Below, piece by piece: positions 8,321 through 16,609 of a stretch of DNA of 64,000 nucleotides (the stretch's first letter is position 1; every line of letters starts with the position of its first letter). The stretch covers positions 116,047 through 180,046 of the forward strand of contig NZ_SMYZ01000054.1 of assembly GCF_004919685.1 (NCBI RefSeq). Reading direction: 5' to 3'. The notes below the pieces were generated by a model. That model searched no databases. It was not told where the DNA came from and saw nothing but the letters and a program-made list of their open reading frames with translations. Origin of the DNA: Mesorhizobium norvegicum (GTDB lineage Bacteria; Pseudomonadota; Alphaproteobacteria; Rhizobiales; Rhizobiaceae). A program made the translations under genes and the position numbers.

Positions 8321-9292
8321 TTACTTGACCGCCTTGTCGGTGATGGCGGTGGTGTAGGCGCCGGTCGGCTCCTTGGTGATGATCTTCTGGTCGAGCAGCG
8401 CCTTGGCGGTGCGCTCGTAGGTGGCCGGGTCGAGCTTGCCGTCGGCATTGTCGATCAGCTTGGCCACTTCGCTCATCATGCGCTTCTGGTGGTTCTCGTC
8501 CTGGCCGCCGCCGTCCATGACGATGCCTGCGGCTTCGTCATTGTTGTCGATGGCGTATTTCCAGCCCTTCATCGAGGCGCGCACGAAACGCACCATCTTG
8601 TCTTCGAAGGCCGGATCCTTGAGCTTGTCTTCGGACGCATAGAGCCCGTCCTCGAGCAGGTCGTTGCCCATCGCCGAGTAGTTGAACACGGTCAGCTGTT
8701 CCGGCTTGTAGCCGGCGTCGATCAGCTGCCAGTACTCGTTGTAGGTCATCACCGAGATGCAGTCCGCCTGCTTCTGGATCAGCGGCTGCACGTCGAAGCT
8801 CTGCTTCAAGACGGTGACGCCATCGGCGCCGCCTTCGGTCTTCAGGCCGAGCTTGTTCATCCAGGCGTAGAACGGATATTCGTTGCCGAAGAACCAGACG
8901 CCGAGCGTGTGGCCCTTGAAGTCGGCTTCGGTCTTGATCGGGCCGTCCTTCGGACAGACCAGCTCCATGCCGGCCTTCTTGAACGGCTGAGCGATGTTGA
9001 CCAGCGGCACGCCCTTTTCGCGGGCGGCCAGCGCACCGCCCATCCAGTCGACGATGACATCGGCGCCGCCGCCGGCGATCACCTGCTCGGGCGCGATGTC
9101 GGGACCGCCCGGCTTGATGTCGACGTCGAGACCCTCGGCCTCATAGAAACCCTTGGCCTTGGCGACATAGTAGCCGGCAAACTGGGCCTGCGTGACCCAT
9201 TTCAGCTGCAACGTCACCTTGTCGGCGGCCATTGCCTGGAACGCGGCCAGCGACATCGCGCCGGCCAGAACAGGAATAACAAGTCTTTTCAT
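8321..9292 (-). CDS. ABC transporter substrate-binding protein, NMT1/THI5-like
   Basis: 323 residues from the ATG at 9292 (AGAGGG upstream). A signal peptide ends near AFQAMAAD (about residue 22). The mature protein begins KVTLQLKWVTQAQFAGYYVA, the hallmark of the NMT1/THI5 family that binds pyrimidine-like or small heteroaromatic ligands (hydroxymethylpyrimidine, riboflavin precursors, taurine in relatives). The GGGADVIVDWMGGAL and LKQSFDVQPLIQKQADC segments continue the fold. It is the last gene of a four-gene importer cluster lying beside pyrimidine-degradation genes, so a pyrimidine-type ligand is a reasonable inference but not proven. Confidence 0.85.
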   Translation of the reverse strand: MKRLVIPVLAGAMSLAAFQAMAADKVTLQLKWVTQAQFAGYYVAKAKGFYEAEGLDVDIKPGGPDIAPEQVIAGGGADVIVDWMGGALAAREKGVPLVNIAQPFKKAGMELVCPKDGPIKTEADFKGHTLGVWFFGNEYPFYAWMNKLGLKTEGGADGVTVLKQSFDVQPLIQKQADCISVMTYNEYWQLIDAGYKPEQLTVFNYSAMGNDLLEDGLYASEDKLKDPAFEDKMVRFVRASMKGWKYAIDNNDEAAGIVMDGGGQDENHQKRMMSEVAKLIDNADGKLDPATYERTAKALLDQKIITKEPTGAYTTAITDKAVK

Positions 9293-9333
9293 GTTTTTAC
9301 CCTCTGAAGTTAGTGCCCTTAAACCCACCGCCC

Positions 9334-10464
9334 CTATCCACCACGGACAGAGGGATGCCAAAACGTGACGGCTCTTTCGACAAGAGCGACCACGCCATAA
9401 AAGACCGAACCCGCAAGTGCTGCAACTGCGATTTCGGCCCAGACCATGTCGATGTTCATCCGCCCGACCTCGGTCGAGATGCGGAAGCCCATGCCGACGA
9501 CAGGCGTGCCGAAGAACTCGGCAACGATGGCGCCGATCAGCGCCAGCGTCGAGTTGATCTTCAGCGCGTTGAAGATGAAGGGGGCGGCGGCCGGCAGCCT
9601 GAGCTTCAGCAGCGTCTGCCAATAGCCCGACGCGTAGGTGCGCATCAGATCGCGCTCCATATGGCCGGAGGCGGCAAGGCCGGCAACCGTGTTCACCAGC
9701 ATCGGGAAGAAGGTCATGATGATGACCACCGCCGCCTTGGACTGCCAGTCGAAGCCGAACCACATGACCATGATCGGCGCCACGCCGATGATCGGCAACG
9801 CCGAGACCATGTTGCCGATCGGCAGCAGGCCGCGGCGCAGGAACGGCACGCGGTCGGCCGCGATTGCCACGAGGAAGCCTGTGCCACTGCCGACGACATA
9901 GCCGAAGATCACCGCCTTGAAGATGGTCTGGCGGACATCGGCGCCCAGCACCGGCAGCGAACTGGCGATGCGCGCGCCGATGGCACTTGGCGGCGGCAAC
10001 AGGATGAAGGGGATGCCGGCGCCACGCGTCACCGCCTCCCAGATGATCAAGATCCAGGCGCCGAAGATGGCCGGGATGATCAGGCGCAGCGCAGTAGATG
10101 CCAAACGCGAAAGTGGGCGCTGTTCCGACAAGATCGCCACACAGCGCCAAGCAAGCAGCCAGGCTGAAGCGAGCACCAAGTAATAGCCAGGTCCCGCTGT
10201 GCCCTCATGACCCCGAATACCGCCAAGCAGGAGGACCGCCGCGCCGTGGGCGCAGACAAAGCACAGAGCCGCCTCCCACAACTTAAGAAGACGACCTGAA
10301 AACCATGCGGGAAGAGTAACAAGCGCGATCGCAAGCCCGCCGGAAAAGCCGCTGTAGGGCCAAGCCAAGCCTGGTACGCCGACATTAGTAACAAAAACGA
10401 CTATCGGGAAAATCACCAACAAAAAGGCCAGGCTTGCCTGCCAACTGTACATGGGAGCCTTCAT
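9334..10464 (-). CDS. ABC transporter permease with an extra N-terminal membrane domain
   Basis: 376 residues; the start ATG at 10464 overlaps the stop of the upstream permease (ATGA) and has GGGAGG before it. The C-terminal 250 residues are an ordinary BPD-type permease of the SsuC/TauC kind (WEAVTRGAGIPFILLPPPSAI, then LPIIGVAPIMVMWFG and the EAA-loop region ASGYWQTLLKLRLPAAAPFI). Residues 1-115 hold about four additional hydrophobic segments that ordinary members lack. The DNA encoding this extension (about 10100-10440) is visibly less GC-biased at third positions than its neighbours. It pairs with the permease at 10461-11339. Confidence 0.85.
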   Translation of the reverse strand: MKAPMYSWQASLAFLLVIFPIVVFVTNVGVPGLAWPYSGFSGGLAIALVTLPAWFSGRLLKLWEAALCFVCAHGAAVLLLGGIRGHEGTAGPGYYLVLASAWLLAWRCVAILSEQRPLSRLASTALRLIIPAIFGAWILIIWEAVTRGAGIPFILLPPPSAIGARIASSLPVLGADVRQTIFKAVIFGYVVGSGTGFLVAIAADRVPFLRRGLLPIGNMVSALPIIGVAPIMVMWFGFDWQSKAAVVIIMTFFPMLVNTVAGLAASGHMERDLMRTYASGYWQTLLKLRLPAAAPFIFNALKINSTLALIGAIVAEFFGTPVVGMGFRISTEVGRMNIDMVWAEIAVAALAGSVFYGVVALVERAVTFWHPSVRGG

Positions 10465-11339
10465 GCCGGCCTCCCGCCCATGGCGCGGTCGACGATGCGC
10501 CCGGCAATGCCGACCACCATCACCAGCAGCGCCGCCACCACCGAACCGGCGACCAGCGCCGACCAGATGTCGATGGACTGGCTGTAATAGGCACCAGCCA
10601 AGAGCTTCGCGCCGATGCCGGCGACAGCGCCGGTCGGCAGTTCGCCGACGATGGCGCCGACCAGGCTCGCCGCCACCGCTACTTTCATCGACGTGAACAG
10701 GAATGGCACCGAGGCAGGCACGCGCAATTTCCAGAAGGTCTGCGCACGACTGGCATTGTAGGTGTGCATCAGGTCGAGATGCATGATCTCGGGCGAGCGC
10801 AGCCCCTTCACCATGCCCACCGTCACTGGGAAGAACGACAGATAGGTCGAGATCATCGCCTTCGGGACCAGGCCGGTGATGCCGACCGCCGCCAGCACGA
10901 CGATGATCATCGGCGCTACCGCCAGGATGGGGATGGTCTGCGAGGCGATGATCCACGGCATCAGGCTGCGGTCGAGCGTCGCCACATGCACGATGCCGAC
11001 AGCAATGATGATGCCGAGCGCCGTGCCGAAAGCAAAGCCGAGCAGCGTCGACGACAGCGTCACCCAGGCATTGTAGACGAGGCTGCGGTTCGAGGTGACG
11101 GGCCGAAGGAAGGTGTTTTCAAAAAAATTCACCGCCACCTGATGCGGCGCCGGCAGCGTCGGCTTCGGCTGCGCCAGCGTCTTGCCGATGAATTCGCTCA
11201 AAGTATGTGTTTCGCCGGCGCGGCGGTCGAGATCGCGCTGGAACGGCGTGTTGAGGATGACGGCCATGACATACCAGAGGACGACCACGCCGGCGAGGAT
11301 CGAGGTCACCGGGATGAGTTTGTCGCGGAAGGTGTCCAT
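10461..11339 (-). CDS. ABC transporter permease (SsuC/TauC type)
   Basis: 292 residues from the ATG at 11339. The protein starts with a membrane segment (LIPVTSILAGVVVLWYVMAVIL) and contains the binding-protein-dependent transport permease core, with about five further helices and the EAA loop around NASRAQTFWKLRVPASVPFL. It forms a heterodimer candidate with the permease encoded immediately downstream (4-bp overlap). Its ATPase gene lies upstream, but 369 bp of repeat-rich DNA separates them. Role: inner-membrane channel half of an importer whose substrate is probably a pyrimidine-like compound (context only). Confidence 0.87.
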   Translation of the reverse strand: MDTFRDKLIPVTSILAGVVVLWYVMAVILNTPFQRDLDRRAGETHTLSEFIGKTLAQPKPTLPAPHQVAVNFFENTFLRPVTSNRSLVYNAWVTLSSTLLGFAFGTALGIIIAVGIVHVATLDRSLMPWIIASQTIPILAVAPMIIVVLAAVGITGLVPKAMISTYLSFFPVTVGMVKGLRSPEIMHLDLMHTYNASRAQTFWKLRVPASVPFLFTSMKVAVAASLVGAIVGELPTGAVAGIGAKLLAGAYYSQSIDIWSALVAGSVVAALLVMVVGIAGRIVDRAMGGRPA

Positions 11340-11708
11340 CAGCGGGCCTCGCCGGACAGGCGTGCGTTCTGCGCAACGCGAGCGACCCACCACGCCTTCG
11401 TCATCCTAGGGCGAAGCAAGGAGCGAAGCGACGCGGCGTAGACCCTAGGATCCATGCCGTTACATTCCCGCTCCGCAACGGTGCGGAGCATAGCTCCCTG
11501 CGCATCGCTCAGCTTGGCGGGTATTCTCAGCCGCTTGCACCCTTCGGTAGGCGTCACGGCATGGATCCTAGGGTCTGCGCTCGCCGCTTCGCGTCGGCTC
11601 CGCCCTAGGATGACGAAGGCGTGGTTGGCCGCCCCCTCACCCGACCTCCGCTTCGCTCCGGCCACCCTCTCCCCAGTGGGGAGAGGAGGGAGCTCATCTC
11701 CCGTCGCC
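11340..11708. repeat. Gene-free 369 bp holding nested inverted repeats
   Basis: No gene is seen here. Two perfect inverted pairs are nested: 24 bp at 11390-11413 with 11601-11624, and 21 bp at 11440-11460 with 11556-11576. Between them the arms are only partly complementary. To the right (about 11635-11690) lies a REP-like unit with CCTCTCCCC and its complement GGGGAGAGG separated by two bases. A shorter relative of the first element is at 19419-19481. The region interrupts the importer operon between the ATPase and the first permease. Confidence 0.8.
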
Positions 11709-12500
11709 TCAATCATCATAGCTGTGCCCTGCCCTCAAGCCGTCGCGCACGCGCGCCGCGATCGCCAAAAACTCCGGCGTCTCGCGGATGTCGAGCGGCC
11801 GCTGCTTCGGTAGCGTCGATTCGATGATGTCGCTGACGCGGCCCGGGCGCGGCGACATGACGACGATGCGCGTCGACAGATACACCGCTTCGGGAATGGA
11901 GTGGGTGACGAAGCAGATCGTCTTGTTGGTGCGTCCCCACAGTTCCAGCAATTGCTCGTTGAGATGGTCGCGCACGATCTCGTCCAGCGCGCCGAACGGC
12001 TCGTCCATCAGCAGGAGGTCGGCGTCGAAGGCCAGCGCGCGGGCGATCGAGGCGCGCTGCTGCATGCCGCCCGAGAGCTGCCAGGGATATTTCTTCTCGA
12101 ATCCCCTAAGGTTGACGAGGTCGAGCGTGCGCTTGATGCGCTGCGCCTGTTCCGCCTTGGACAGGCCCATGATCTCCAACGGCAGCCCGACATTGCGCTC
12201 GATGGTCCGCCACGGAAACAGCGCCGCCGCTTGGAAGACATAGCCGTAGGCGCGTTTCTCGCGCGCCTGTTCTGCTGTCATGCCGTTGACGGAAATCGTC
12301 CCCGAGGTCGGCTTCTCCAGATCAGCGATGACGCGCAGCAGGGTGGTCTTGCCGCAGCCCGAAGGCCCGATGAAGGAGACGAACTCACCCTTGCCGATGG
12401 TGAGATCGACATTGGACAGCGCCTGCACCGGCCCGTCATTGGTCTGGAAGGTCAGTCCGAGTTTGCTTGCCGCAACGACGGCTGGCGAAGTCCCTGTCAT
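11709..12500 (-). CDS. ABC transporter ATP-binding protein (SsuB/TauB type)
   Basis: 263 residues from the ATG at 12500. Complete nucleotide-binding domain: Walker A GPSGCGKTT near residue 46, Q-loop in VFQAAALFPWRTI, signature LSGGMQQRASIARAL, Walker B LLLMDEPFGALDE and the switch histidine in CFVTHSIPEA. The sequence is typical of nitrate/sulfonate/taurine/NMT1-type importers and powers the two permeases and the binding protein encoded downstream on the same strand. The 5' end faces the divergent cupin gene; the 130-bp gap between them must hold both promoters. Confidence 0.9.
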   Translation of the reverse strand: MTGTSPAVVAASKLGLTFQTNDGPVQALSNVDLTIGKGEFVSFIGPSGCGKTTLLRVIADLEKPTSGTISVNGMTAEQAREKRAYGYVFQAAALFPWRTIERNVGLPLEIMGLSKAEQAQRIKRTLDLVNLRGFEKKYPWQLSGGMQQRASIARALAFDADLLLMDEPFGALDEIVRDHLNEQLLELWGRTNKTICFVTHSIPEAVYLSTRIVVMSPRPGRVSDIIESTLPKQRPLDIRETPEFLAIAARVRDGLRAGHSYDD

Positions 12501-12630
12501 CGGCTGCCGCCTGCCTGTTCCCGCCCCTGCGGCGCCGGCTGGAATCCGATTGCTTTTATCGCGATGTTGTTTTCCACTCGCCCTGTCCCATTGGTCTTGT
12601 CCCACTCAATCGACGCCCGGAGTTTCCCCG

Positions 12631-13035
12631 ATGTCGCCCAAACCGACGTGTCATCTTATCCGCCCTGAAAGCACTTATGAAGGCAAGCAAGGGCTGACCT
12701 ATTTCGCCGGCATTGCCACGGAGACCGTCGGCTCCTCCGGCATCTGCATGCACTTGCTCACCTTGCCGCCCGGCGCCCGCGCCAAGGCGCATATGCACGA
12801 GAGCCATGAGACGGCGATCTACGTCCTCTCCGGCGAGGTCCACACCTGGTATGGCGACCGGCTCGAGCATCATATCGTCGTCAAGGCCGGCGACCTCTTC
12901 TACATTCCGGCCGGCGTCCCGCATCTGCCGGCCAACCTGAGCGGCGCCCCGTCCTCGGCCGTCATTGCCCGCACCGATCCCAACGAACAGGAAAGCGTCG
13001 TCCTGCTGCCGGAACTGGATGCGCTGGTCGCCTGA
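12631..13035 (+). CDS. Small single-domain cupin protein
   Basis: 134 residues from the ATG at 12631; GGAG lies 8 bp upstream. The cupin metal site is readable: HMHESHETAIYVLSGEV (motif 1, three histidines and a glutamate) and GDLFYIPAGVPHLPANLS (motif 2). No signal peptide. Cupins of this size can be isomerases, dioxygenases or ligand sensors; nothing here fixes the reaction. It is the only plus-strand gene inside the minus-strand pyrimidine block, between the importer ATPase and the secreted protein pair, so a role connected with pyrimidine use is possible but unproven. Confidence 0.85.
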   Translation: MSPKPTCHLIRPESTYEGKQGLTYFAGIATETVGSSGICMHLLTLPPGARAKAHMHESHETAIYVLSGEVHTWYGDRLEHHIVVKAGDLFYIPAGVPHLPANLSGAPSSAVIARTDPNEQESVVLLPELDALVA

Positions 13036-13064
13036 AGCCGGTAGCGCCGGTGGAGACTTGAGCG

Positions 13065-13442
13065 TCATCGGCACCGGGACACTTCCCCATAGGCGGTGCC
13101 ATCCTCATCCGCGATCACCAGCTTCTTGGCGTTCTTGGGGCTGCGCTTAACGGTGAACTGGATCGGCGACTGACCATCCTCGCCTTCTGCCTCGCACATT
13201 GACTTCACCACCAGCGAACCGTCAGCCTGCGTCTTCTTCTCGGTAAAGGTGCAGGCGCTGGTCGCGGTGATGAATTCCGTATCGTTCAGCAGCAGCATGT
13301 CCTCGGCATAGACTTTCTGACCATTCTTGTTGATGCAGCCGGATTTGTTGCCGTAGGGCTTGGACAGATCGATACCTGCCGCCGAAGCCTGACCGGCCGC
13401 CAGCACAAGAACCATCGCAACAGACAAACCAAAACCACGCAT
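13065..13442 (-). CDS. Small secreted four-cysteine protein, paralogue B
   Basis: 125 residues from the ATG at 13442 (a G-rich ribosome site precedes it; the longer frame from 13499 would spoil the signal peptide). A signal peptide ends AGQASAAG. The mature protein keeps YGNKSGC, SACTF, MCEAEGEDGQ and a C-terminal SRC, the same cysteine layout as the gene just upstream. Function unknown; the even cysteine count and export signal suggest a disulfide-bonded periplasmic protein. It follows paralogue A by 22 bp on the same strand and probably shares its mRNA with the dihydropyrimidinase gene. Confidence 0.75.
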   Translation of the reverse strand: MRGFGLSVAMVLVLAAGQASAAGIDLSKPYGNKSGCINKNGQKVYAEDMLLLNDTEFITATSACTFTEKKTQADGSLVVKSMCEAEGEDGQSPIQFTVKRSPKNAKKLVIADEDGTAYGEVSRCR

Positions 13443-13464
13443 GCTCACCCCCCAATGCCCAACG

Positions 13465-13842
13465 TTACGAACATGATTGCAGCGGCCCCATTTCCTCAAG
13501 GCCGGGAATGGTGACGAAGAAACCGTCCTCTCCCCTGTTGGTGACCACGACGGTTTCGATTGTCGTTCCCGCCTCGCCCTCGGCGGAACAGGTCGAAATC
13601 AGCGATTGTGCACCCAGCACCGGCGTCAATTGCTGCGCAAACCGGCAGCCGCTGCCATAGGTCTCGATGCCTTCGGCGGTCAGCACGATATAGGCATCGC
13701 TGTCCTGATAACCGGCCTTGACGCCGGCACAGCCGACATCATTGCCCCAGGAGCCGGCCAGCACGCCGCCTGCTGCTGCCGGGCCGGCGACAATTGTCGC
13801 CAAGACCAACGAAATAAGCGCGGCCGAACGCGCCAAGCTCAA
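13465..13842 (-). CDS. Small secreted four-cysteine protein, paralogue A
   Basis: 125 residues if translation begins at the TTG at 13842, which overlaps the dihydropyrimidinase stop (TTGA). That start gives a clean signal peptide (SLARSAALISLVLAT, cleavage near AGPAAAGG), whereas the longer ATG frame from 13902 puts charged residues in front of it. The mature part has WGNDVGC, SGCRF, STCSAEGEAG and a terminal QSCS, aligning with the next gene over nearly its full length. No known domain is recognised. The translational coupling to hydA implies co-expression with pyrimidine catabolism. Confidence 0.7.
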   Translation of the reverse strand: MSLARSAALISLVLATIVAGPAAAGGVLAGSWGNDVGCAGVKAGYQDSDAYIVLTAEGIETYGSGCRFAQQLTPVLGAQSLISTCSAEGEAGTTIETVVVTNRGEDGFFVTIPGLEEMGPLQSCS

Positions 13843-15290
13843 ACCCCGGTCGCCGGGATACCGGTGCGTTCCACCTTGCGCGGCGCGGAAATCTCTTTCC
13901 ACGTCGACAGCGCCCGGTTGACCGCCGCATTCGGCTCGCGGGCGACGAACTCCCCATGGCCGGGCTTGGCCTTGACCTCGGCCTCCTGGATCGACAATTC
14001 GCCGCGCGAAAACACGAAGCGCGGCAGGCCGGTCACCTCGAACCCTTCGAAGACGTTATAGTCGATGACGGATTGCTGTTTCTTCGAAGAAATCTTCTTC
14101 TTGCGCTTAGGATCCCAGACGACGAGGTCGGCGTCGGCGCCTTCGACGATAGCGCCCTTTTTCGGATACATGTTGAGGATCTTGGCGATGTTGGTCGAGG
14201 TCACCGCGACGAACTCGTTCATGGTCAGCCGGCCAGTGTTGACGCCCGTCGTCCACAGCACCGGCATGCGGTCTTCCAGACCGCCGGTACCGTTCGGAAT
14301 CTTGGTGAAATCGCCGACGCCGTTGCGCTTCTGCTTGGTGGTGAAGGCGCAATGGTCGGTCGCCACCACCTGCAGCGATCCCGCCTGCAGGCCGGCCCAC
14401 AGCGAATCCTGGTGCAATTTGTTGCGGAAGGGCGGGCTCATCACGCGGCGCGCCGCATGATCCCAGTCCTTGTCGAAATACTCGCTCTCGTCCAGCGTCA
14501 AATGCTGGATCAGCGGCTCGCCGAACACCCTCATGCCCTTCTGGCGCGCCCGGCGGATCGCTTCGTGGCTCTGCTCGCAGGAGACATGCACGACATAGAG
14601 CGGCACGCCGGCCATGTCGGCGATCATGATGGCGCGGTTGGTCGCCTCGCCCTCCACTTCCGGCGGACGCGAATAGGCGTGACCCTCGGGGCCGTTGTTG
14701 CCGGCGGCAAGCAGCTTCTGCGACAGGGCGGCAACGACATCGCCATTTTCGGCATGCACCAGCGGCAGCGCGCCAAGGTCGGCGCAGCGCTGGAAAGACG
14801 CATACATCTCGTCGTCGTCGACCATCAGCGCGCCCTTGTAGGCCATGAAATGCTTGAACGAGGTGATGCCCTTGTCGACGACCGTGGCCATCTCGTCGAA
14901 CACCTGCTTGCCCCACCAGGTGATCGCCATGTGGAAGGAATAGTCGCAGGACGCCTTCGAGGTCTTGTTGTCCCACATCTGCAAGGCTTCGAGCAGCGAC
15001 TGCTGCGGCGCCGGCAGGCAGAAATCGACCACCATCGTGGTGCCGCCGGCAAGCGCTGCACGCGTGCCGGATTCGAAATCATCGGCCGAATAGGTGCCCA
15101 TGAATGGCATTTCGAGATGCGTGTGCGGGTCGATGCCGCCCGGCATGATGTAGCAGCCGGTGGCATCGAACTCGTGGTCGCCATGCAGGTCCGAACCGAT
15201 GGCGACGATCTGGCCGTGGCTGAACAGCACATCGGCCTTCCAGGTGCGATCGGCGGTGACGATGGTGCCGTTCTTGATGACTTTGGTCAT
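13839..15290 (-). CDS. hydA: Dihydropyrimidinase (D-hydantoinase)
   Basis: 483 residues, the standard length. Start ATG at 15290. Amidohydrolase metal ligands are visible: H56 and H58 in GGIDPHTHLE, the carboxylated lysine in FMAYKG (about K152), later histidines in VHAENGD and VHVSCEQ, and the catalytic aspartate in ATDHCAF. It hydrolyses dihydrouracil or dihydrothymine to the N-carbamoyl beta-amino acid, the second step of the reductive pyrimidine route, in the cytoplasm. It lies 65 bp downstream of the amidohydrolase gene for step three, on the same strand, and is coupled to the secreted protein gene after it. Confidence 0.93.
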   Translation of the reverse strand: MTKVIKNGTIVTADRTWKADVLFSHGQIVAIGSDLHGDHEFDATGCYIMPGGIDPHTHLEMPFMGTYSADDFESGTRAALAGGTTMVVDFCLPAPQQSLLEALQMWDNKTSKASCDYSFHMAITWWGKQVFDEMATVVDKGITSFKHFMAYKGALMVDDDEMYASFQRCADLGALPLVHAENGDVVAALSQKLLAAGNNGPEGHAYSRPPEVEGEATNRAIMIADMAGVPLYVVHVSCEQSHEAIRRARQKGMRVFGEPLIQHLTLDESEYFDKDWDHAARRVMSPPFRNKLHQDSLWAGLQAGSLQVVATDHCAFTTKQKRNGVGDFTKIPNGTGGLEDRMPVLWTTGVNTGRLTMNEFVAVTSTNIAKILNMYPKKGAIVEGADADLVVWDPKRKKKISSKKQQSVIDYNVFEGFEVTGLPRFVFSRGELSIQEAEVKAKPGHGEFVAREPNAAVNRALSTWKEISAPRKVERTGIPATGV

Positions 15291-15355
15291 TTTTCTTGTT
15301 CCCTTGTTCTCTTCGCGCTTCTTGTGAGCGGCGTTTGGAAGGTAGATTTCTAGGT

Positions 15356-16606
15356 TCACTCCACGATGACAGCCGTCTCCACAACAGCGTGGAACAGCAC
15401 GTCGGCGCCAGCCGAGGCCCATTCCTTGGTGATGTCCTCGGCCTCGTTGTGGCTGAGGCCATCGACGCAGGGGCACATCACCATGGCGGTGGGCGCGACG
15501 CGATTGATCCAGCAGGCGTCGTGGCCGGCGCCGGAGACGATGTTGCGATGGGAATAGCCGAGGCGTTCGGCGGCATCGCGGATCGCCTTGACGCAACCCG
15601 CGTCGAAGGTCACCGGATCGAAAGCGCCGACCTGCTCGATCTTGTACTGGATGTCGAGCGCATCGCAGATCGTGTCGATGCCTTCGCGGATGCGGCCGTC
15701 CATGGCATCCAGCACTTCCTTTTCCGGCGAGCGGATGTCGATGGTGAAGACGGTGCGGCCGGCGATGATGTTGCGCGAGTTGGGAAACACCTCCATGTGG
15801 CCGACCGCGCCGACGGCGTCGGGCTGGTAGTCCATGGCGATCTCATGCACCAGTTCGATCACCCGCGCCATGCCGAGCCCGGCATTGCGGCGCTTTGGCA
15901 TCGGCGTCGAGCCGGTATGCGCTTCCTTGCCGGTCAGCGTCACCTGCAGCCACTTCAAACCCTGGCCATGGGTGACGACACCGATGTCGATGCCCTCGTC
16001 CTCGAGGATCGGACCCTGTTCGATATGCAGTTCGAAGAAGGCGTGGATCTTGCGATCGCCGACCTTCTCGCTGCCTTTCCAGCCGATGCGCTCGAGCTCT
16101 TCGCCGAATTTCTTGCCTTGCTTGTCGACATGCCCGTAGACATCGGCCTGCTCGAGCACGCCGGCGAACACGCCGGACGCCATCATCGCCGGCGCGAAGC
16201 GCGCGCCCTCCTCGTTCGTCCAGTTGGTGACGACGATCGGATGTTTGGTCTTGATGCCGAGATCATTGAGCGAACGCACCACTTCAAGCCCGCCCAGCAC
16301 GCCAAGCACGCCGTCATACTTGCCGCCGGTCGGCTGCGTATCGAGATGGCTGCCGACATAGACCGGCGGCAGGCTGGGGTCGGTGCCTTCGCGGCGGGCA
16401 AACATCGTACCCATTTCGTCGACGCCCATTTCGAGCCCGGCCGCATCGCACCAGCGCTTGAACAGATGCCGGCCCTCGCCGTCCTCGTCGGTCACGGTCT
16501 GGCGATTGTTGCCGCCGGCAATGCCGGGGCCGATCTTCGCCATCTCCATGATGGAATCCCACAAACGGTCTGAATTGATTCGCAGATTCTCGCCGGGTGC
16601 GGCCAT
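15356..16606 (-). CDS. Zn-dependent N-carbamoyl amidohydrolase (beta-ureidopropionase type)
   Basis: 416 residues, family M20 hydantoinase/carbamoylase. Metal ligands and catalytic residues: GSHLDTQPTGGKYDG (H87, D89, and the third-shell D98), NEEGARF (E132/E133), HIEQGP near 199 and the C-terminal HNEAE. The dimerisation insert (GKEAHTGSTPMPKRRN) is intact. Members act on N-carbamoyl-beta-alanine, N-carbamoyl-L-amino acids or allantoate. Next to dihydropyrimidinase and an omega-aminotransferase, the N-carbamoyl-beta-alanine activity is the natural assignment (inference). Its start lies only 3 bp beyond the DUF559 stop. Confidence 0.9.
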   Translation of the reverse strand: MAAPGENLRINSDRLWDSIMEMAKIGPGIAGGNNRQTVTDEDGEGRHLFKRWCDAAGLEMGVDEMGTMFARREGTDPSLPPVYVGSHLDTQPTGGKYDGVLGVLGGLEVVRSLNDLGIKTKHPIVVTNWTNEEGARFAPAMMASGVFAGVLEQADVYGHVDKQGKKFGEELERIGWKGSEKVGDRKIHAFFELHIEQGPILEDEGIDIGVVTHGQGLKWLQVTLTGKEAHTGSTPMPKRRNAGLGMARVIELVHEIAMDYQPDAVGAVGHMEVFPNSRNIIAGRTVFTIDIRSPEKEVLDAMDGRIREGIDTICDALDIQYKIEQVGAFDPVTFDAGCVKAIRDAAERLGYSHRNIVSGAGHDACWINRVAPTAMVMCPCVDGLSHNEAEDITKEWASAGADVLFHAVVETAVIVE

Positions 16607-16609
16607 GCT

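Noticed and set aside
12584..12598. Third RutR-like site between the cupin and importer ATPase genes
   Set aside because: The half-site TTGGTC is present but the spacing and left half do not fit the palindrome.
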